A stretch of 64,000 nt of DNA from Mastigocoleus testarum BC008 (GTDB lineage: Bacteria > Cyanobacteriota > Cyanobacteriia > Cyanobacteriales > Nostocaceae): assembly GCF_001456025.1 (NCBI RefSeq), contig NZ_LMTZ01000107.1:62001-126000 (forward strand), written 5' to 3'. The position numbers and the translations under genes were made by a program. Of this stretch, positions 55,258 through 64,000 are shown piece after piece. Every line of letters starts with the position of its first letter. Positions within the stretch are counted from its first letter, which is position 1. The notes beneath the pieces were generated by a model. That model had not been told where the DNA came from and did no database searches. It worked only from the letters and a program-made list of their open reading frames with translations.

Positions 55258-57156
55258 CTATTCGTAGATTACAAAACCCGCAGCAGGAACCGGGATGAGG
55301 ACAGATTTACCATTTCTTGTTTCAACAGGTATCTCTTTCCCTAATAGTTCTGGATCGGTAGAGTAAATACATTTGAGGAAATCGCCTTCATTATGTAACT
55401 CATTGTCGATGCTTACCCAGGCTATTTGCATCTGTTCGTAGTCAGTATTAATCGCCAACACTATCTCTTTTTCACTGAGAATGCGAGACCAAGGTATAAC
55501 CGTACGGATTTGATTTCCAATCATTTGCGGTAAACCAAAATTTTCTCCATCGGCAGAAATTGAACGCAAGTATTGACGACCCCGACGCAAAACTATTTTC
55601 TCGCGACGAATCTGTAAGATTTTGGCTACTTCTTGGTAAACCCAATTTTCCTCATTGAAAAAGTGTACTCCCTGGCTTCTAAATGCTCCAAAATTACCAC
55701 CAAACATAGCTTCGCGCAAATAACGATCATTATTTCCGTGACCATCAAAACCTTGTTCTGTACCGTAGTATATACAAGGAATTCCCAAAGTCATAACATT
55801 GAGTGCTAAAGCATTCAACACGACTTTTTCCGCATCCGGATCGGCACAGAATCGAGCCTTATTTTCACCCTTACGAACCTGGTCGTGGTCGTCAAACATT
55901 GTCACAACCTTGTCCCTAAACCAAGTATGGGATTCTTTATTCACTAGTTCTGAATTACGAAATAAATTGAAGTAATCTGCAGGGTTGCGATATCCCTTAA
56001 CAAGATATTCGATTTTATCGGGAATATCATTGATTCCTAAAGCTGCATTCAAGCCGGTTTTTTCTAGAGTCGTAAATGCTCTTTTCCGTCCTCCAGTTAT
56101 TTCACCAATTAAAAAGAAATTTTCCTTACCAATACTTTGAGCAAACTCATGAATAACTGAAACAAAAAAGCGAGTTGCACCCTCCTCCATATGTTTGACA
56201 GTATCGATTCTAAATCCATCGATATCTGCATAAGCGATCCAAAACTTATATGCTTGAGACAAATATTTAAGTGCAGGAGAAGGATTGTAATTGTCCAGAT
56301 TTCCCTCACCATGAGTGACGTCTTTTAAATCAAAAAAATCTCCCTCTAAATACTCTGGGTCATTATCCCAACTATTGATGCGTCCTTTTTGAGTGTAGAA
56401 TGATGGGTCTTGAAATTCAACGGGCCAAACTGCATCATCTTCATCAACCCAAGTTGACGGATTATTAGGATCTGTTTTCCGAAACGGTATGGTGGGATTA
56501 CCTGATTTATCATTAAATCCCTGAACAGGATAAAGATTTCCATCCCAACGCGGATCGAAATTCCCATTTATATCTCTGTAGTTGGGCTGATGTTTGGAGT
56601 CATAACTAAAAATATTACCGGTATGATTGAAAATAATATCTAAAATGACATAAATATCATTAGCATGAGCAGTTTTAACTAACTCTCGCAAATCTTCACG
56701 GGTTCCAAAGCGAGGTTCGACATCAATAAAATTTTGAATTCCATACCCGTGGTATGTTTCTTGAAATTTTACCTGTTTAAAAATAGGGCTGATCCATATC
56801 GCTGTTACCCCCAAACGTTTTAAATAGCCAATTTTACTCGTTAAACCTTTAAGATTTCCTCCCACATATTTGAAACCAGCTTCGCGCCAACGTTTTTCAT
56901 CCTCAGGAGTTGTTATAGCATTTCCCTTATCTTGCTCCTTGAACATTGGAGTAGTTCGAGTTGCACTTTTTGCAACTATATTGCTATCAATATCTCTGTA
57001 TCCGATTTCTTTACCATCGGAAAATCGGTCGAGCATCATGAAGTAAAATATCTGATCTTCCCAAGCAATTGGAGAAGGATGGAAACCTGTATCGGGAAAA
57101 AATGACTCCAGATTCAGCTTTGATAATTGCTTCCCAACCATTTTAGAATTCTCCAT
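55258..57156 (-). CDS. GH13 alpha-amylase family protein
   Basis: A 632-residue (beta/alpha)8 glycoside hydrolase. Conserved GH13 regions are visible: YVILDIIFNHTG (region I), DGFRIDTVKHMEEG with the Asp nucleophile (II), FFLIGEITGG with the Glu acid/base (III) and VTMFDDHDQVRKG (IV). The N-terminal FYFMMLDRFSDG is the usual barrel start. No signal peptide is evident, so it may act on intracellular glycogen or related alpha-glucans. Exact specificity cannot be read from sequence. Confidence 0.92.
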   Translation of the reverse strand: MENSKMVGKQLSKLNLESFFPDTGFHPSPIAWEDQIFYFMMLDRFSDGKEIGYRDIDSNIVAKSATRTTPMFKEQDKGNAITTPEDEKRWREAGFKYVGGNLKGLTSKIGYLKRLGVTAIWISPIFKQVKFQETYHGYGIQNFIDVEPRFGTREDLRELVKTAHANDIYVILDIIFNHTGNIFSYDSKHQPNYRDINGNFDPRWDGNLYPVQGFNDKSGNPTIPFRKTDPNNPSTWVDEDDAVWPVEFQDPSFYTQKGRINSWDNDPEYLEGDFFDLKDVTHGEGNLDNYNPSPALKYLSQAYKFWIAYADIDGFRIDTVKHMEEGATRFFVSVIHEFAQSIGKENFFLIGEITGGRKRAFTTLEKTGLNAALGINDIPDKIEYLVKGYRNPADYFNLFRNSELVNKESHTWFRDKVVTMFDDHDQVRKGENKARFCADPDAEKVVLNALALNVMTLGIPCIYYGTEQGFDGHGNNDRYLREAMFGGNFGAFRSQGVHFFNEENWVYQEVAKILQIRREKIVLRRGRQYLRSISADGENFGLPQMIGNQIRTVIPWSRILSEKEIVLAINTDYEQMQIAWVSIDNELHNEGDFLKCIYSTDPELLGKEIPVETRNGKSVLIPVPAAGFVIYE

Positions 57157-57254
57157 AGCACCCCTGTTAGTGAATTGAATTTTGTTTTTTCAATTACAAA
57201 TAGCTCAATAACTAACACTTAGTTATAAAAATGACAACTTTTTTGCTAAAATCG

Positions 57255-58181
57255 CTATTTATCTCCTTCCCGAGAATAAGGAATACCCAAAGCTGATGGT
57301 GCTGCAGATTTACCCGCCAAACCTATAAGTGCAAATAGTGCCGTAACATACGGTAACATAATTAAAAATTGATAGGGTATGTCTGCTCCCAAAGCTTGGA
57401 CCCGCAGCTGTAACGCTTCAGTCGCACCAAAAAGCAAACAAGCAAAAAAACTACCTACAGGATGCCATCGACCGAATATTAAAGCTGCGATCGCAATAAA
57501 TCCCCTACCTGCGGTCATCTCTTCAGTAAAATATTTAACATGTTCTACGGCAAGATATGCACCTCCCAAACTAGTTAAAAATCCACTAGCTAACACCGCC
57601 AAATAACGCACCTTTTCCACTGATATTCCTGCAGCATCCGCAGCTTTTGGAGATTCCCCCACCGCTCTCAAAGTTAAACCAGGGCTAGTTTTAAATAAAA
57701 AATAAGTACTAAAAATAACTAGAAAAAATAATAAATAGATTAATATATCTTGTCGAAAAAGTAAGGATCCAAGGATGGGTATATTAACAAGAATAGGAAT
57801 ACTAATTTGTGACAGTCCGGGTAATTCTTGAGAAATAATATTACTAAACAACCTTGCCAAAAAAGATGTTAAACCTACAGCAACAAGGTTAATAGCCAAA
57901 CCAGAAACAACTTGATCTACTCGCAAACTGATAGATAGGAAAGCATGAAGAAAACCTACCAAACTTCCAACTACCACCGCAGCCAAAATTCCCAACCAAA
58001 CATTAGCAGTATAAGCAGTCACAATTGAACTAGTGAAAGCACCAACTAACAACATTCCTTCCAAAGCAATGTTAAGTACTCCAGAGCGTTCGCAAAATAA
58101 TCCACCCAAAGCAGCAAACGCTAACGGAACAGAAAGACGCAAACTGGAAAGAAGGTACTCTGTTAAAAAATCGTTGGTCAT
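57255..58181 (-). CDS. ABC transporter permease, BmpA/nucleoside-type (BPD_transp_2)
   Basis: A 308-residue inner-membrane permease with about eight or nine helices. The block LFCERSGVLNIALEGMLLVGAF is typical of the sugar/nucleoside importer permease family, and TLRAVGESPKAADAAGISVEKVRYLAVLASGFLTSLGGAYL matches the cytoplasmic coupling region of the RbsC/YufQ class. Related systems take up nucleosides together with a BmpA lipoprotein. Partner genes are not adjacent in the window. Confidence 0.88.
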   Translation of the reverse strand: MTNDFLTEYLLSSLRLSVPLAFAALGGLFCERSGVLNIALEGMLLVGAFTSSIVTAYTANVWLGILAAVVVGSLVGFLHAFLSISLRVDQVVSGLAINLVAVGLTSFLARLFSNIISQELPGLSQISIPILVNIPILGSLLFRQDILIYLLFFLVIFSTYFLFKTSPGLTLRAVGESPKAADAAGISVEKVRYLAVLASGFLTSLGGAYLAVEHVKYFTEEMTAGRGFIAIAALIFGRWHPVGSFFACLLFGATEALQLRVQALGADIPYQFLIMLPYVTALFALIGLAGKSAAPSALGIPYSREGDK

Positions 58182-58303
58182 CTATCACTGGTAATGGGTA
58201 ATGGGTAATGGGTAATTGGTAATTGGTAATTGGTAATTGGTAATTGGTGGTTCTTCACTTACTATTACTGGCTCCTAACTCCTTACTTTTTACTTTTTAC
58301 TTC

Positions 58304-58930
58304 TTACTTTTTACTCTCCGGGGTCGGTTTTAAATCCAAAGGAGGTAATGGTTGACCTGGGCTATTTTCTTCCTGCTTCCACTCCGACAGTTCTCGATTA
58401 ACAGCGTTAGCAAAATTTTTGGATACTAACAGTACTTCGATTTTGTCACTTGAATTAGAATTTATTTTTTTTCGAGCATAAAGAGATTGATCCTGAAAAT
58501 CAGAACTACCTAAAATCAGTTTGCGAACTTCCTTATTTTTGAGTTTTATCTCGATAGTTGCTTGGGGTTTATCCAAACCATACCGAGATAATTTTTCTTG
58601 TGATGTTGGTATTTTAGTATCACTTTTTCCATTTACTAACAAATCTGTAAGATAAGAAACAGATGCATTACTAGCAACTTCTTGGGAAGGAGATTTTAGC
58701 AGCCATTTATTTTTTTTAGATCTATCTGGATTCCTTTCCAAACTAACTTTGGAATCATTGGTACTAATATTTAAAGATTGGATATCGTCAGCTGCAAACG
58801 AAAAAATTTGCTTTTCTTCTGCTTGTGCGCCTTCTCGCTGCTTTGTACCCTGAATTTCAAAAAAGTAAACGAAACCCCCCAAACCCAGTGCCAGTAAGAC
58901 TAAAATTAAAGTTGTGCGCGGTAATTTCAT
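58304..58930 (-). CDS. DUF4340 domain protein of the Gld-like ABC operon
   Basis: A 208-residue protein with an N-terminal membrane helix (residues 5-24), a DUF4340-type domain (IFSFAADDIQSLNISTNDSKVSLERN, LSRYGLDKPQATIEIKLK) and a Pro-rich tail. It is the last gene of the minus-strand group after the ABC ATPase, permease and GldG genes, an arrangement frequent in cyanobacteria and thought to form one exporter or envelope complex. The substrate is unknown. Confidence 0.85.
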   Translation of the reverse strand: MKLPRTTLILVLLALGLGGFVYFFEIQGTKQREGAQAEEKQIFSFAADDIQSLNISTNDSKVSLERNPDRSKKNKWLLKSPSQEVASNASVSYLTDLLVNGKSDTKIPTSQEKLSRYGLDKPQATIEIKLKNKEVRKLILGSSDFQDQSLYARKKINSNSSDKIEVLLVSKNFANAVNRELSEWKQEENSPGQPLPPLDLKPTPESKK

Positions 58931-59198
58931 GATTCTACTCCCTCCTTATTTATTACCGAACGCTTAAAAAAATTAACCTATCTCCTGCTCCCCGTTTCTT
59001 GATAACTGTAGCCCGTAAGGGCTTGGCGTTAGCCATAAACAGTTAACTGTTAACTGTTAATTGTTAACTGTTAGCACCTAGCGGTTAGCGGAGCGTGACG
59101 TTAGTCAGAGCGTACCGGATCCGTAGGTAGCGCAGCTATAGGTATTGCGTGCGCGACAAGGGCGTAAGCGTACTGTAAGTATTGCGCATTAACTGTCA
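58931..59198. repeat. Intergenic GTTAACTGTTAA repeats
   Basis: AACAGTTAACTGTTAACTGTTAA runs at about 59038-59070 with GTAGCCCGTAAGGGCTTGGCG repeats around; a repeat-rich 268-bp gap within the Gld-like operon. No gene. Confidence 0.55.
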
Positions 59199-60947
59199 CT
59201 ACCTCCTCCTCAACCACCAAAGAAAACCTGCAGTTACAAAAGCAAGCAAAGGTAAAACAATTACTGATGTAGATGAGACAATAAAACTTTGAGTTGATGT
59301 TAAATTCAGACGACGATTCTTTTGTTCCTTGGGACGAATAGAAAGAGCTTGTTCATCATCTACTTGTGAAAGCCAAGTTAATGAATTGAGGAATATATCA
59401 CCATTTAATTGTTGTCCGAACAAACCATTAATAACAAAGTCTGAATCACCTATGACTACCAACCTTGATTCTTTGGATTTTTCTTCTTTAGGTTTTTCTT
59501 CTTTAGGTTTTTCTTCTTTGGGTTTTTCTTCTTTGGACTTTTCTTCAGTTTTTACTTCATTTGGTGAAGGACTTGGTGTAGTATTCGATTTTGCTTGGGG
59601 AGAATTCTTTTCAGTAGTGTTTGGAGTTTCTTTAGGAGTAGGTTTTGCTTCAGATGAATTTTCAGGCGTTGAATTTGTATCTGTCGAACTTGCAATTGTT
59701 TTCTTTAAAGCAGCACCTAAAATTAATGGTCCTTTGCGATCACGACCTTCATTAAATTTTAAATCTTCACTTTTGAGATCGCTTTCAGCCCAAGAATTAG
59801 GGTAAGGTTTAGTTTTCAGTAATTCTGTAACTTCAATTCCATCAACTTGAGTAATCTCAATTGGACGGGCTAAAGGATATAAAGAAAATCCATTACCAAA
59901 GTCTTTAGTAATAGGATGTTGACCGTACTCAGAAATATAAATTGCAGATGGACCACCATATTCAGGAGCAACAGAAACATCAACAGCTAGACGGTCATCC
60001 AACTTAACACCCCATTCAGATAGCAAGGTATTTAATTTGGGATCGGCATCGGGATCTATCATTAATAATAGATTACCGCCATTATCAAGATATTCTTGTA
60101 GTGCTTTAACTTCACTCTCAAATAATTCTTGCTTGGGACCAGCAATGACTACAACATTAGTATTTTCAGGTACTGTTTTTGATTCAACTAAATTTAATGG
60201 TTCGGGCACAAAAATTGTGTCTCCAACAGCTTGGAAAGCTTGAGACATTGAATTTTGACCTTGAACTATTTGAGCTTCTCCATGTCCTTGTAAAAAGTAA
60301 ATTCTTAGTTGAGTGCTACTAGTAATTTGTTGTAAGCGATTTGTTAATTTAACTTCGGAAAGAGGTTGATTGTCACCAACTACTTGTACCAATTGACGTT
60401 TATCTCCATACACAAGATAAACTTCTCCTTCCTCTTTGACACCAAAACTTTTCGCCTGTCCTGGTTTAGCTAATGGGTTTATATATTCAAAATCAAAATT
60501 AGAGCTTTGTCGTCGATAGTTTTCCAACAATTCTTGGTCTTGAGGGTTTTGATTATTCGTAAATATCAAAACTTTGATTGGTGCTTTTAAGTTTTTTACC
60601 AATTGTTGGGTTTGGGGTGCAAGGGAAAATAACCGACTTTCAGTTATATCTGTCCGATATTGATAGCGAATTCCCAAAAAGTTAACTAACCCCAAAATAG
60701 TTAATATAGCTAAAGTGGCAATTATGGCGTTAGTTCCTGCTTGGGTCGAACGACGTTCCCACCATTTATTTTGCTGGCTTTGCCAAACTAAATATCCAAT
60801 AATAACAGCCGTCCCCAAACTTATTAATGCTAAAGGTATAGCATCCCAAGTTTCTGAGACTAAACCGACAGCTAAACCTGCAGTAATAAAAAATGGACCA
60901 AACCAAAATAAATATTTCAAAGATTTCCCTTTACTAATACTTTTCAT
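59199..60947 (-). CDS. GldG-family ABC-associated membrane protein
   Basis: A 582-residue protein with N-terminal membrane helices (about 13-52 and 75-95), a long extracytoplasmic GldG domain (FDFEYINPLAKPGQAKSFGV, YFLQGHGEAQI, VVVIAGPKQELFESEVKALQEYLDNGGNLLLMIDPDA), and a C-terminal helix. Near residues 440-510 there is a low-complexity linker with repeated EEKPK units, encoded by 18-bp DNA repeats at about 59480-59545, whose copy number could vary. It acts with the ABC ATPase and permease encoded upstream; the substrate is unknown. Confidence 0.88.
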   Translation of the reverse strand: MKSISKGKSLKYLFWFGPFFITAGLAVGLVSETWDAIPLALISLGTAVIIGYLVWQSQQNKWWERRSTQAGTNAIIATLAILTILGLVNFLGIRYQYRTDITESRLFSLAPQTQQLVKNLKAPIKVLIFTNNQNPQDQELLENYRRQSSNFDFEYINPLAKPGQAKSFGVKEEGEVYLVYGDKRQLVQVVGDNQPLSEVKLTNRLQQITSSTQLRIYFLQGHGEAQIVQGQNSMSQAFQAVGDTIFVPEPLNLVESKTVPENTNVVVIAGPKQELFESEVKALQEYLDNGGNLLLMIDPDADPKLNTLLSEWGVKLDDRLAVDVSVAPEYGGPSAIYISEYGQHPITKDFGNGFSLYPLARPIEITQVDGIEVTELLKTKPYPNSWAESDLKSEDLKFNEGRDRKGPLILGAALKKTIASSTDTNSTPENSSEAKPTPKETPNTTEKNSPQAKSNTTPSPSPNEVKTEEKSKEEKPKEEKPKEEKPKEEKSKESRLVVIGDSDFVINGLFGQQLNGDIFLNSLTWLSQVDDEQALSIRPKEQKNRRLNLTSTQSFIVSSTSVIVLPLLAFVTAGFLWWLRRR

Positions 60948-61141
<194 letters not shown>

Positions 61142-61945
61142 TTATTGACGTTGAAAACGGAATGCATCAATCGACTGTGCAGTAAGGAAAATACCTAAAA
61201 AAATGTAACTAAAGAATAAAATTAAACTACTAGTATCAAAAATTCCTTTGACCAAATTACTATAATGTTTGAGCAATGATAAATGACTTAATGCTTCCCC
61301 TAAAACCCCACCTAAATTATTGGCAACCAAGTCAACAAATAGCAGTAATAAAATAACTGCAAAAGTAATAATTGCAGAAAGAATTGTACTATCTGTCAAA
61401 GAAGAAATAAACATTCCTAGTGACAAAATAGCTCCCGCAAATAAAATTAAAGCCAGATGACCCAACAAAGGAATTGTAAATTGCATTGGAGGATTCGACG
61501 CACTCAATACAATTGCTTCAAATATTAATAGTGGCAAAATTATAGTTGTTACAAAAGTAAGTACGCCAAGCAACTTACCCACCGCAACAGCCCAATTAGT
61601 AATTGGTGATGTGGCTAACAATTCTAAGGTCCCACGTTTGCGCTCTTCCGTATACAAACCCATAGATAAAATTGGTAGGATAAATAATAATAACCAACCA
61701 ATACGATCTAAAAAGGCGCGGATAAACTCATAAGGTACATCTATAGGTGGTGTAGGAATTCCCAATTGTTGTCCCCGTAAGTCCAAGCTGACAACAAAAT
61801 TTAAAATATCTTGTAAAATCGTGATAAAGAAAAGCCCAGACAAAAACCAAAAAACACCGGCGATTGCATAAGCTAAAGGCGATACAAAATAGCTTTGTAA
61901 CTCCCGGCGATAGATGGCAATAATGTTATTAATTACTATACCCAT
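61142..61945 (-). CDS. ABC-2 type permease (GldF-like)
   Basis: A 267-residue permease with about six membrane helices, beginning IIAIYRRELQSYFVSPLAYAIAGVFWFLSG. The block ILSMGLYTEERKRGTLELLATSPITNWAVAVGKLLG is the conserved ABC-2 coupling segment. It starts directly after the ATPase stop (61946/61945), so the pair is co-transcribed. Likely part of a Gld-like transporter with GldG and DUF4340 proteins. Confidence 0.9.
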   Translation of the reverse strand: MGIVINNIIAIYRRELQSYFVSPLAYAIAGVFWFLSGLFFITILQDILNFVVSLDLRGQQLGIPTPPIDVPYEFIRAFLDRIGWLLLFILPILSMGLYTEERKRGTLELLATSPITNWAVAVGKLLGVLTFVTTIILPLLIFEAIVLSASNPPMQFTIPLLGHLALILFAGAILSLGMFISSLTDSTILSAIITFAVILLLLFVDLVANNLGGVLGEALSHLSLLKHYSNLVKGIFDTSSLILFFSYIFLGIFLTAQSIDAFRFQRQ

Positions 61946-62998
61946 TTAGGCAACATCTCCTGACTCGGCTAATACTGAATCTGTTTGTGTTGAATCTGTT
62001 TGTGCTGAATCTTTTTTTCCCAAACTTATTTCAGATTCAAGTTTTTCTTCAGTTGTTAACTCCAAAAATACATCTTCCAATGTGGCTCTGACCCTTCGCA
62101 TTTCATATAACTCAAATTCAGTACGTAACAAAGCAGCAGCTATATTACTCCCTGGTTCGGTACCGGGAACGCAAATCACCCGCAAGTTAACGCGATCTGC
62201 ATTGTTCTTACTGTGACTTCCAATCGCCGGAATTGATTCTACCAAAGAAACATCAGGTAAATTTTGCAACACTTGTTTGGCAAGTGCTGCTTCTCCAGCA
62301 ATTTCCAACTCATAGCCAGAACCACCTGCAAGTTCGCCCATTAAATGTTCTGGCGTGTTCGTCGCTACAACCTTACCCCCATTGATAATTGTGACCCGGG
62401 AGCAGACCATACTCACTTCCGGCAAAATATGAGTTGAAAGAATAATTGTATGTTCGCCGGCTAAGTTTTTAATTAGATTTCGTACCTCAATAATTTGGCG
62501 GGGATCCAGACCAACTGTAGGTTCATCAAGGATAATAACTGGTGGATCGTGGACAATTGCTTGGGCAATACCAACTCTTTGACGGTATCCTTTAGAAAGT
62601 TTACGGATGATGACGTGGCGTTTGTCAAATAAGTTGCAGCGCTCCATAGCTGCTTTAATCCTAGCAGCGCGATCGCCTGCTGCAACACCTTTGATCCGCG
62701 TCACAAAATATAAGTATCCTTCCACTGTCATTTCTAAATACAACGGCGGAGTTTCTGGTAGATAACCAATCCGCTGGCGTACTGCTAGAGAATTTTCGTG
62801 GACGTCAAACCCAGCAATCCTAACCGTTCCACGAGTGGCTGGCAAATAACCCGCGAGAATTCGCATGGTAGTTGTTTTACCTGCGCCATTCGGTCCTAGG
62901 AAACCAAGAATTTCCCCTTGTTCGACGCTAAAGGTGACATCACTGATAGCGGTGTGAGAACCGTATATCTTACTGAGATGTTCGACTTCTATCATCAA
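61946..62998 (-). CDS. ABC transporter ATP-binding protein (GldA-like)
   Basis: A 350-residue ATPase. Walker A is GPNGAGKTT, the signature RKLSKGYRQRVGIAQAI, Walker B VIILDEPTVGLDP and the switch His in STHIL. A C-terminal ~110-residue extension (VLQNLPDVSLVESIP...LRRVRATLEDVFLELT) is typical of DrrA/GldA-type exporter ATPases. The tail has a TDSTQTDS repeat encoded by near-identical units at about 61975-62010. First gene of the Gld-like operon. Confidence 0.92.
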   Translation of the reverse strand: MMIEVEHLSKIYGSHTAISDVTFSVEQGEILGFLGPNGAGKTTTMRILAGYLPATRGTVRIAGFDVHENSLAVRQRIGYLPETPPLYLEMTVEGYLYFVTRIKGVAAGDRAARIKAAMERCNLFDKRHVIIRKLSKGYRQRVGIAQAIVHDPPVIILDEPTVGLDPRQIIEVRNLIKNLAGEHTIILSTHILPEVSMVCSRVTIINGGKVVATNTPEHLMGELAGGSGYELEIAGEAALAKQVLQNLPDVSLVESIPAIGSHSKNNADRVNLRVICVPGTEPGSNIAAALLRTEFELYEMRRVRATLEDVFLELTTEEKLESEISLGKKDSAQTDSTQTDSVLAESGDVA

Positions 62999-63416
62999 AA
63001 AAACTACCCATCAAAAAAAACTACAGACATCAGCTCGTGAACTTCTAAATTACCAAATCATAGGAAGGGATAGGCGAATGGGGATTGGCGACTGGTAATT
63101 GGGACTGGTAATTAGGACTGGGTAAATCGGTAAAGATGTTTGACAAATCACATTTGTGCGATTACCAATGACCAATAAATAGCTAATAGTTGACTGTTCC
63201 CCTATGGCTAAAGTAACGCAATAAGCACATAACGAAATGCTAACTAAGCTAACGCCATAACAGTAGTACACGTGTATTCATTTTTTTGATTCCCAGTCGC
63301 CTATCCCCAGTCGCCTATCCCCCAATCCAAAAAAAAACCCAGTTTGTGTAATAGGGCATTTGTAGATTTACTTATCATTGTCATAATTTAAACATTTCAG
63401 AGCCAATCAGTAATCA
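62999..63416. other. Divergent intergenic region, repeats only
   Basis: It contains GACTGGTAATTGGGACTGG repeats (63090-63120) and a CAGTCGCCTATCCCC duplication (63295-63325). Promoters for the ABC operon and the DUF1565 gene must lie here; none could be pinned down. Confidence 0.45.
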
Positions 63417-64000
63417 ATGGAGAACTATAAGCTTGTTACCACAGTTTATGTCAACCCAACCAAAGGCAACGATGCCAATACTGGGTCAAAGTTGGCTCCA
63501 TTTAAAAGTCTTACCCGTGCCTTAAAGACAATCAATATTACCCTATCCCCCACAATTATTCACTTAGCATCTGGTCTTTACAGCACCAACAGTGGAGAAA
63601 TTTTTCCATTGCAAGTTCCAAAAGGAGTAATTTTGATCGGTAAGGAAGCCACAAAAGGAAAAGGGATCGTGATTTCTGGGAGTGGTAAATATCGGAGTCC
63701 AAGTTTCGGTTTACAGCAAGTTGCAATGGTATTACTTGATGATGCCAGTCTTATGGGTATTACTATCACCAATAACCAAAACAGAGGAACTGGTATTTGG
63801 ATTGAATCTAGTATTCCCCAGATAACTAATTGCACTTTAAAAAATTGCGGTCGAGAAGGTATTTTTATCTGCGGAAATGCAAAACCATTAATTGTTGATA
63901 GTACCTTTATTGGTAATGGGGGTGCTGGGTTATTAATGGCAGGGAACAGCAAAGGAGAAATTTGGCGCAATGTTGCCCAGAGAAATAAACTGGGGATTGT
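63417..64000 (+). CDS. DUF1565 parallel beta-helix protein (partial)
   Basis: The N-terminal 194 residues of a protein that runs beyond the window. MENYKLVTTVYVNPTKGNDANTGSKLAPFKSLTRAL is the DUF1565 opening, followed by pectate-lyase-like beta-helix coils (IPQITNCTLKNCGREGIFICG, LIVDSTFIGNGGAGLLM). No signal peptide is seen. Such proteins are usually surface or extracellular; further domains may follow outside the window. Confidence 0.87.
   Translation, partial: MENYKLVTTVYVNPTKGNDANTGSKLAPFKSLTRALKTINITLSPTIIHLASGLYSTNSGEIFPLQVPKGVILIGKEATKGKGIVISGSGKYRSPSFGLQQVAMVLLDDASLMGITITNNQNRGTGIWIESSIPQITNCTLKNCGREGIFICGNAKPLIVDSTFIGNGGAGLLMAGNSKGEIWRNVAQRNKLGI

Overview
The window is low-GC chromosomal DNA from a filamentous cyanobacterium, most likely a heterocyst-forming (Nostocales-type) strain. 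Signs of this are the many GCGATCGC (HIP1) octamers, pentapeptide-repeat proteins, large multi-sensor kinases, SbtA/SbtB carbon-uptake genes, and intergenic spacers full of short tandem and palindromic repeats. No rRNA, tRNA or convincing CRISPR array was seen.

Layout. 0.5-11.8 kb: a sensor histidine kinase, panB, a pentapeptide/TPR protein, a carotenoid-type FAD oxidoreductase, a truncated phytanoyl-CoA dioxygenase, a secreted protein whose signal-peptide region carries a repeat insertion, a VOC protein and a DCC-type thioredoxin-like protein. 11.9-15.4 kb: a high-GC sbtA-sbtB bicarbonate-uptake pair that looks foreign, beside a truncated CmpA/NrtA-type binding protein and another gene fragment. 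15.6-21.8 kb: an SGNH hydrolase, a fatty-acid hydroxylase/sterol desaturase, a BtuF-like binding protein and a large hybrid histidine kinase.

22.2-34.1 kb (+) and 44.8-51.2 kb (-) are the centre of interest. They hold two paralogous, oppositely oriented modules of the vWA-MoxR-VMAP 'ternary' conflict type. Module A has a caspase-alpha/beta-hydrolase fusion, then a VMAP protein with a CHAT-like protease region, a MoxR AAA+ ATPase, and a 1553-residue vWA-caspase-FGE protein. Module B has an EAD1-like VMAP, a MoxR ATPase, a vWA-FGE protein interrupted by two in-frame TAA codons, and a second stand-alone FGE protein. The three FGE domains end in segments with the layout of diversity-generating-retroelement (DGR) variable regions, each followed by a hairpin over the stop codon. 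No reverse transcriptase or template repeat was found here. Between the modules lie an AbiL-type pair (AAA ATPase + RloB) and a Pepco-like protein, so about 40.9-51.2 kb reads as a defence island. The working model is that VMAP and vWA sense or scaffold, MoxR remodels using ATP, the variable FGE domain binds a ligand, and caspase/CHAT/hydrolase domains are effectors.

34.4-40.8 kb is mostly housekeeping: a GHL10-type glycoside hydrolase, a short STAND/TPR-like remnant, a secreted repeat protein, purU and an alpha/beta hydrolase. 51.6-64 kb holds a small secreted protein, a pentapeptide protein, a GT4 glycosyltransferase, a zinc-ribbon microprotein, a GH13 amylase, a BmpA-type ABC permease, a GldA-GldF-GldG-DUF4340 export operon and the start of a DUF1565 protein. 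All calls rest on reading translated sequence and motif recognition; no database search was run.
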